64,000 bases of DNA, from NCBI GenBank assembly GCA_963932145.1, contig CAWVQA010000096.1, forward strand, positions 30,257-94,256. The letters are read 5' to 3'. The notes beneath the pieces are model-generated. The model made no database searches and was not told the origin of the DNA. It saw nothing but the letters and a program-made list of their open reading frames with translations. Numbering within the stretch: the first letter of the stretch is position 1; every line of letters begins with the position of its first letter. Below, one piece after another: positions 63,864 to 64,000 of this stretch. This DNA comes from Acanthosepion lycidas (Eukaryota; Mollusca; Cephalopoda; Sepiida; Sepiidae). Both the position numbers and the translations under genes were made by a program.

Positions 63864-64000
63864 CTAGCTGCAAGAGAAATGCCTTAAATTGCCGTTTGAA
63901 GCTTCAACTTTGGGTTCCCAGTTCACGTTATTTGGGTATCGTAAAAAAAAGTCGATTAAGATTTGTCATTTTTGGTAGTGATTTTATTCGCCTATTAGAT
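63864..64000. repeat. Partial terminal monomer (first 137 bases)
   Basis: The window ends at monomer position 137 ('cctattagat') of a type A copy. The truncation is the window edge, so the array continues beyond it. Confidence 0.97.

Larger units (their letters stand above)
1..64000. repeat. 180-bp tandem satellite array filling the window
   Basis: The same 180-base unit repeats head to tail from the first base to the last, always in the same orientation. Stepping through it gives 355 complete monomers and a final partial one of 137 bases. Net length change is minus 37: three 11-bp deletions, five 1-bp deletions and one 1-bp insertion, which closes the arithmetic exactly. Most copies carry 0 to 2 substitutions against the consensus. 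No transposon, inversion or unique spacer breaks the phase. Arrays of this kind are known from centromeric, pericentromeric, subtelomeric and knob heterochromatin of eukaryotes. A centromeric role is plausible from unit length and homogeneity but is inference only. The family is not one I can name. Both array ends lie outside the window. Confidence 0.99.
12601..64000. repeat. Variant domain 3: linked type A (A12/A62) and type B (G12/T62) monomers
   Basis: From 12601 onward the array is mainly built from two haplotypes, 'gagaaatg' with 'cacgtt' (type A) and 'gggaaatg' with 'ctcgtt' (type B). Position 180 is C. Recombinant forms exist. G12/A62 is fairly common, for example at 24659, 25379, 27897, 28617 and 29157. 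A12/T62 is rare after 15 kb, for example at 34017, 42286 and 56495. Type A outnumbers type B from about 29.3 to 34 kb, where runs of successive A copies occur. Whole-monomer segmental duplications are superimposed and listed separately. Confidence 0.85.

Noticed and set aside
1..64000. CRISPR array
   Set aside because: There are no unique spacers. The whole 180-bp unit is conserved, far longer than a CRISPR repeat, and no cas genes are present.
1..64000. Known satellites (Arabidopsis 178-bp, human alpha, maize knob 180-bp)
   Set aside because: The unit length is similar, but the sequence does not match any of them as I remember them. I cannot run a database search.
1..64000. Transposable element, integrated virus or rRNA spacer origin
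   Set aside because: No terminal repeats, target-site duplications, coding remnants or rRNA segments are visible in the unit or between units.

Overview
The whole 64 kb window is one uninterrupted array of a 180-bp tandem satellite. I see no protein-coding gene, RNA gene, transposon or unique sequence anywhere. By phase counting, the window holds 355 complete monomers plus the first 137 bases of a 356th. All copies are in the same orientation, and every length change I found accounts exactly for the total (355 x 180 + 137 - 37 = 64000). The array runs off both ends of the window. The consensus is about 39% GC by hand count. Most copies differ from it by 0 to 2 substitutions, so it has been homogenised recently. 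An array like this indicates a nuclear eukaryotic chromosome: a centromeric, pericentromeric, subtelomeric or knob-type heterochromatin block. The 180-bp unit is close to one nucleosome repeat and falls in the size class of many plant and animal centromeric satellites. I do not recognise the monomer as a named family and cannot name the species. It does not resemble the Arabidopsis 178-bp, human 171-bp or maize knob 180-bp repeats as I remember them.

In this annotation, monomer position 1 is the first base of 'ctagctgcaa'. Three dimorphic positions carry most of the structure: position 12 (A, G, rarely T), position 62 (A or T, in 'cacgtt' or 'ctcgtt') and position 180 (C or T). They divide the window into three variant domains. 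Domain 1 (1-7200) has C/T at 180 and almost always A at 12; a T180 precedes nearly every A62 monomer, and part of it shows a 540-bp trimer rhythm. Domain 2 (7201-12600) has only C180, A12 with either base at 62, and a clear 360-bp dimer stretch. Domain 3 (12601-64000) has mainly two linked haplotypes, type A (A12 with A62) and type B (G12 with T62). It also contains many local segmental duplications of whole numbers of monomers, from 3 to 10 monomers long.

The most informative features are the duplicated multi-monomer blocks, recognised from shared rare variants. The clearest is a near-perfect 1440-bp (8-mer) tandem duplication at 34737-37616. A 1.8-kb block is copied 24 monomers away (17100-18899 and 21419-23218). 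Three monomers in different places share an identical 11-bp deletion. Two 62-codon open frames exist only because one A is missing from the A8 tract of two monomers. I treat them as by-products of the repeat, not genes. I found no hidden functional system; what is worth a second look is the fine structure and evolution of the array.
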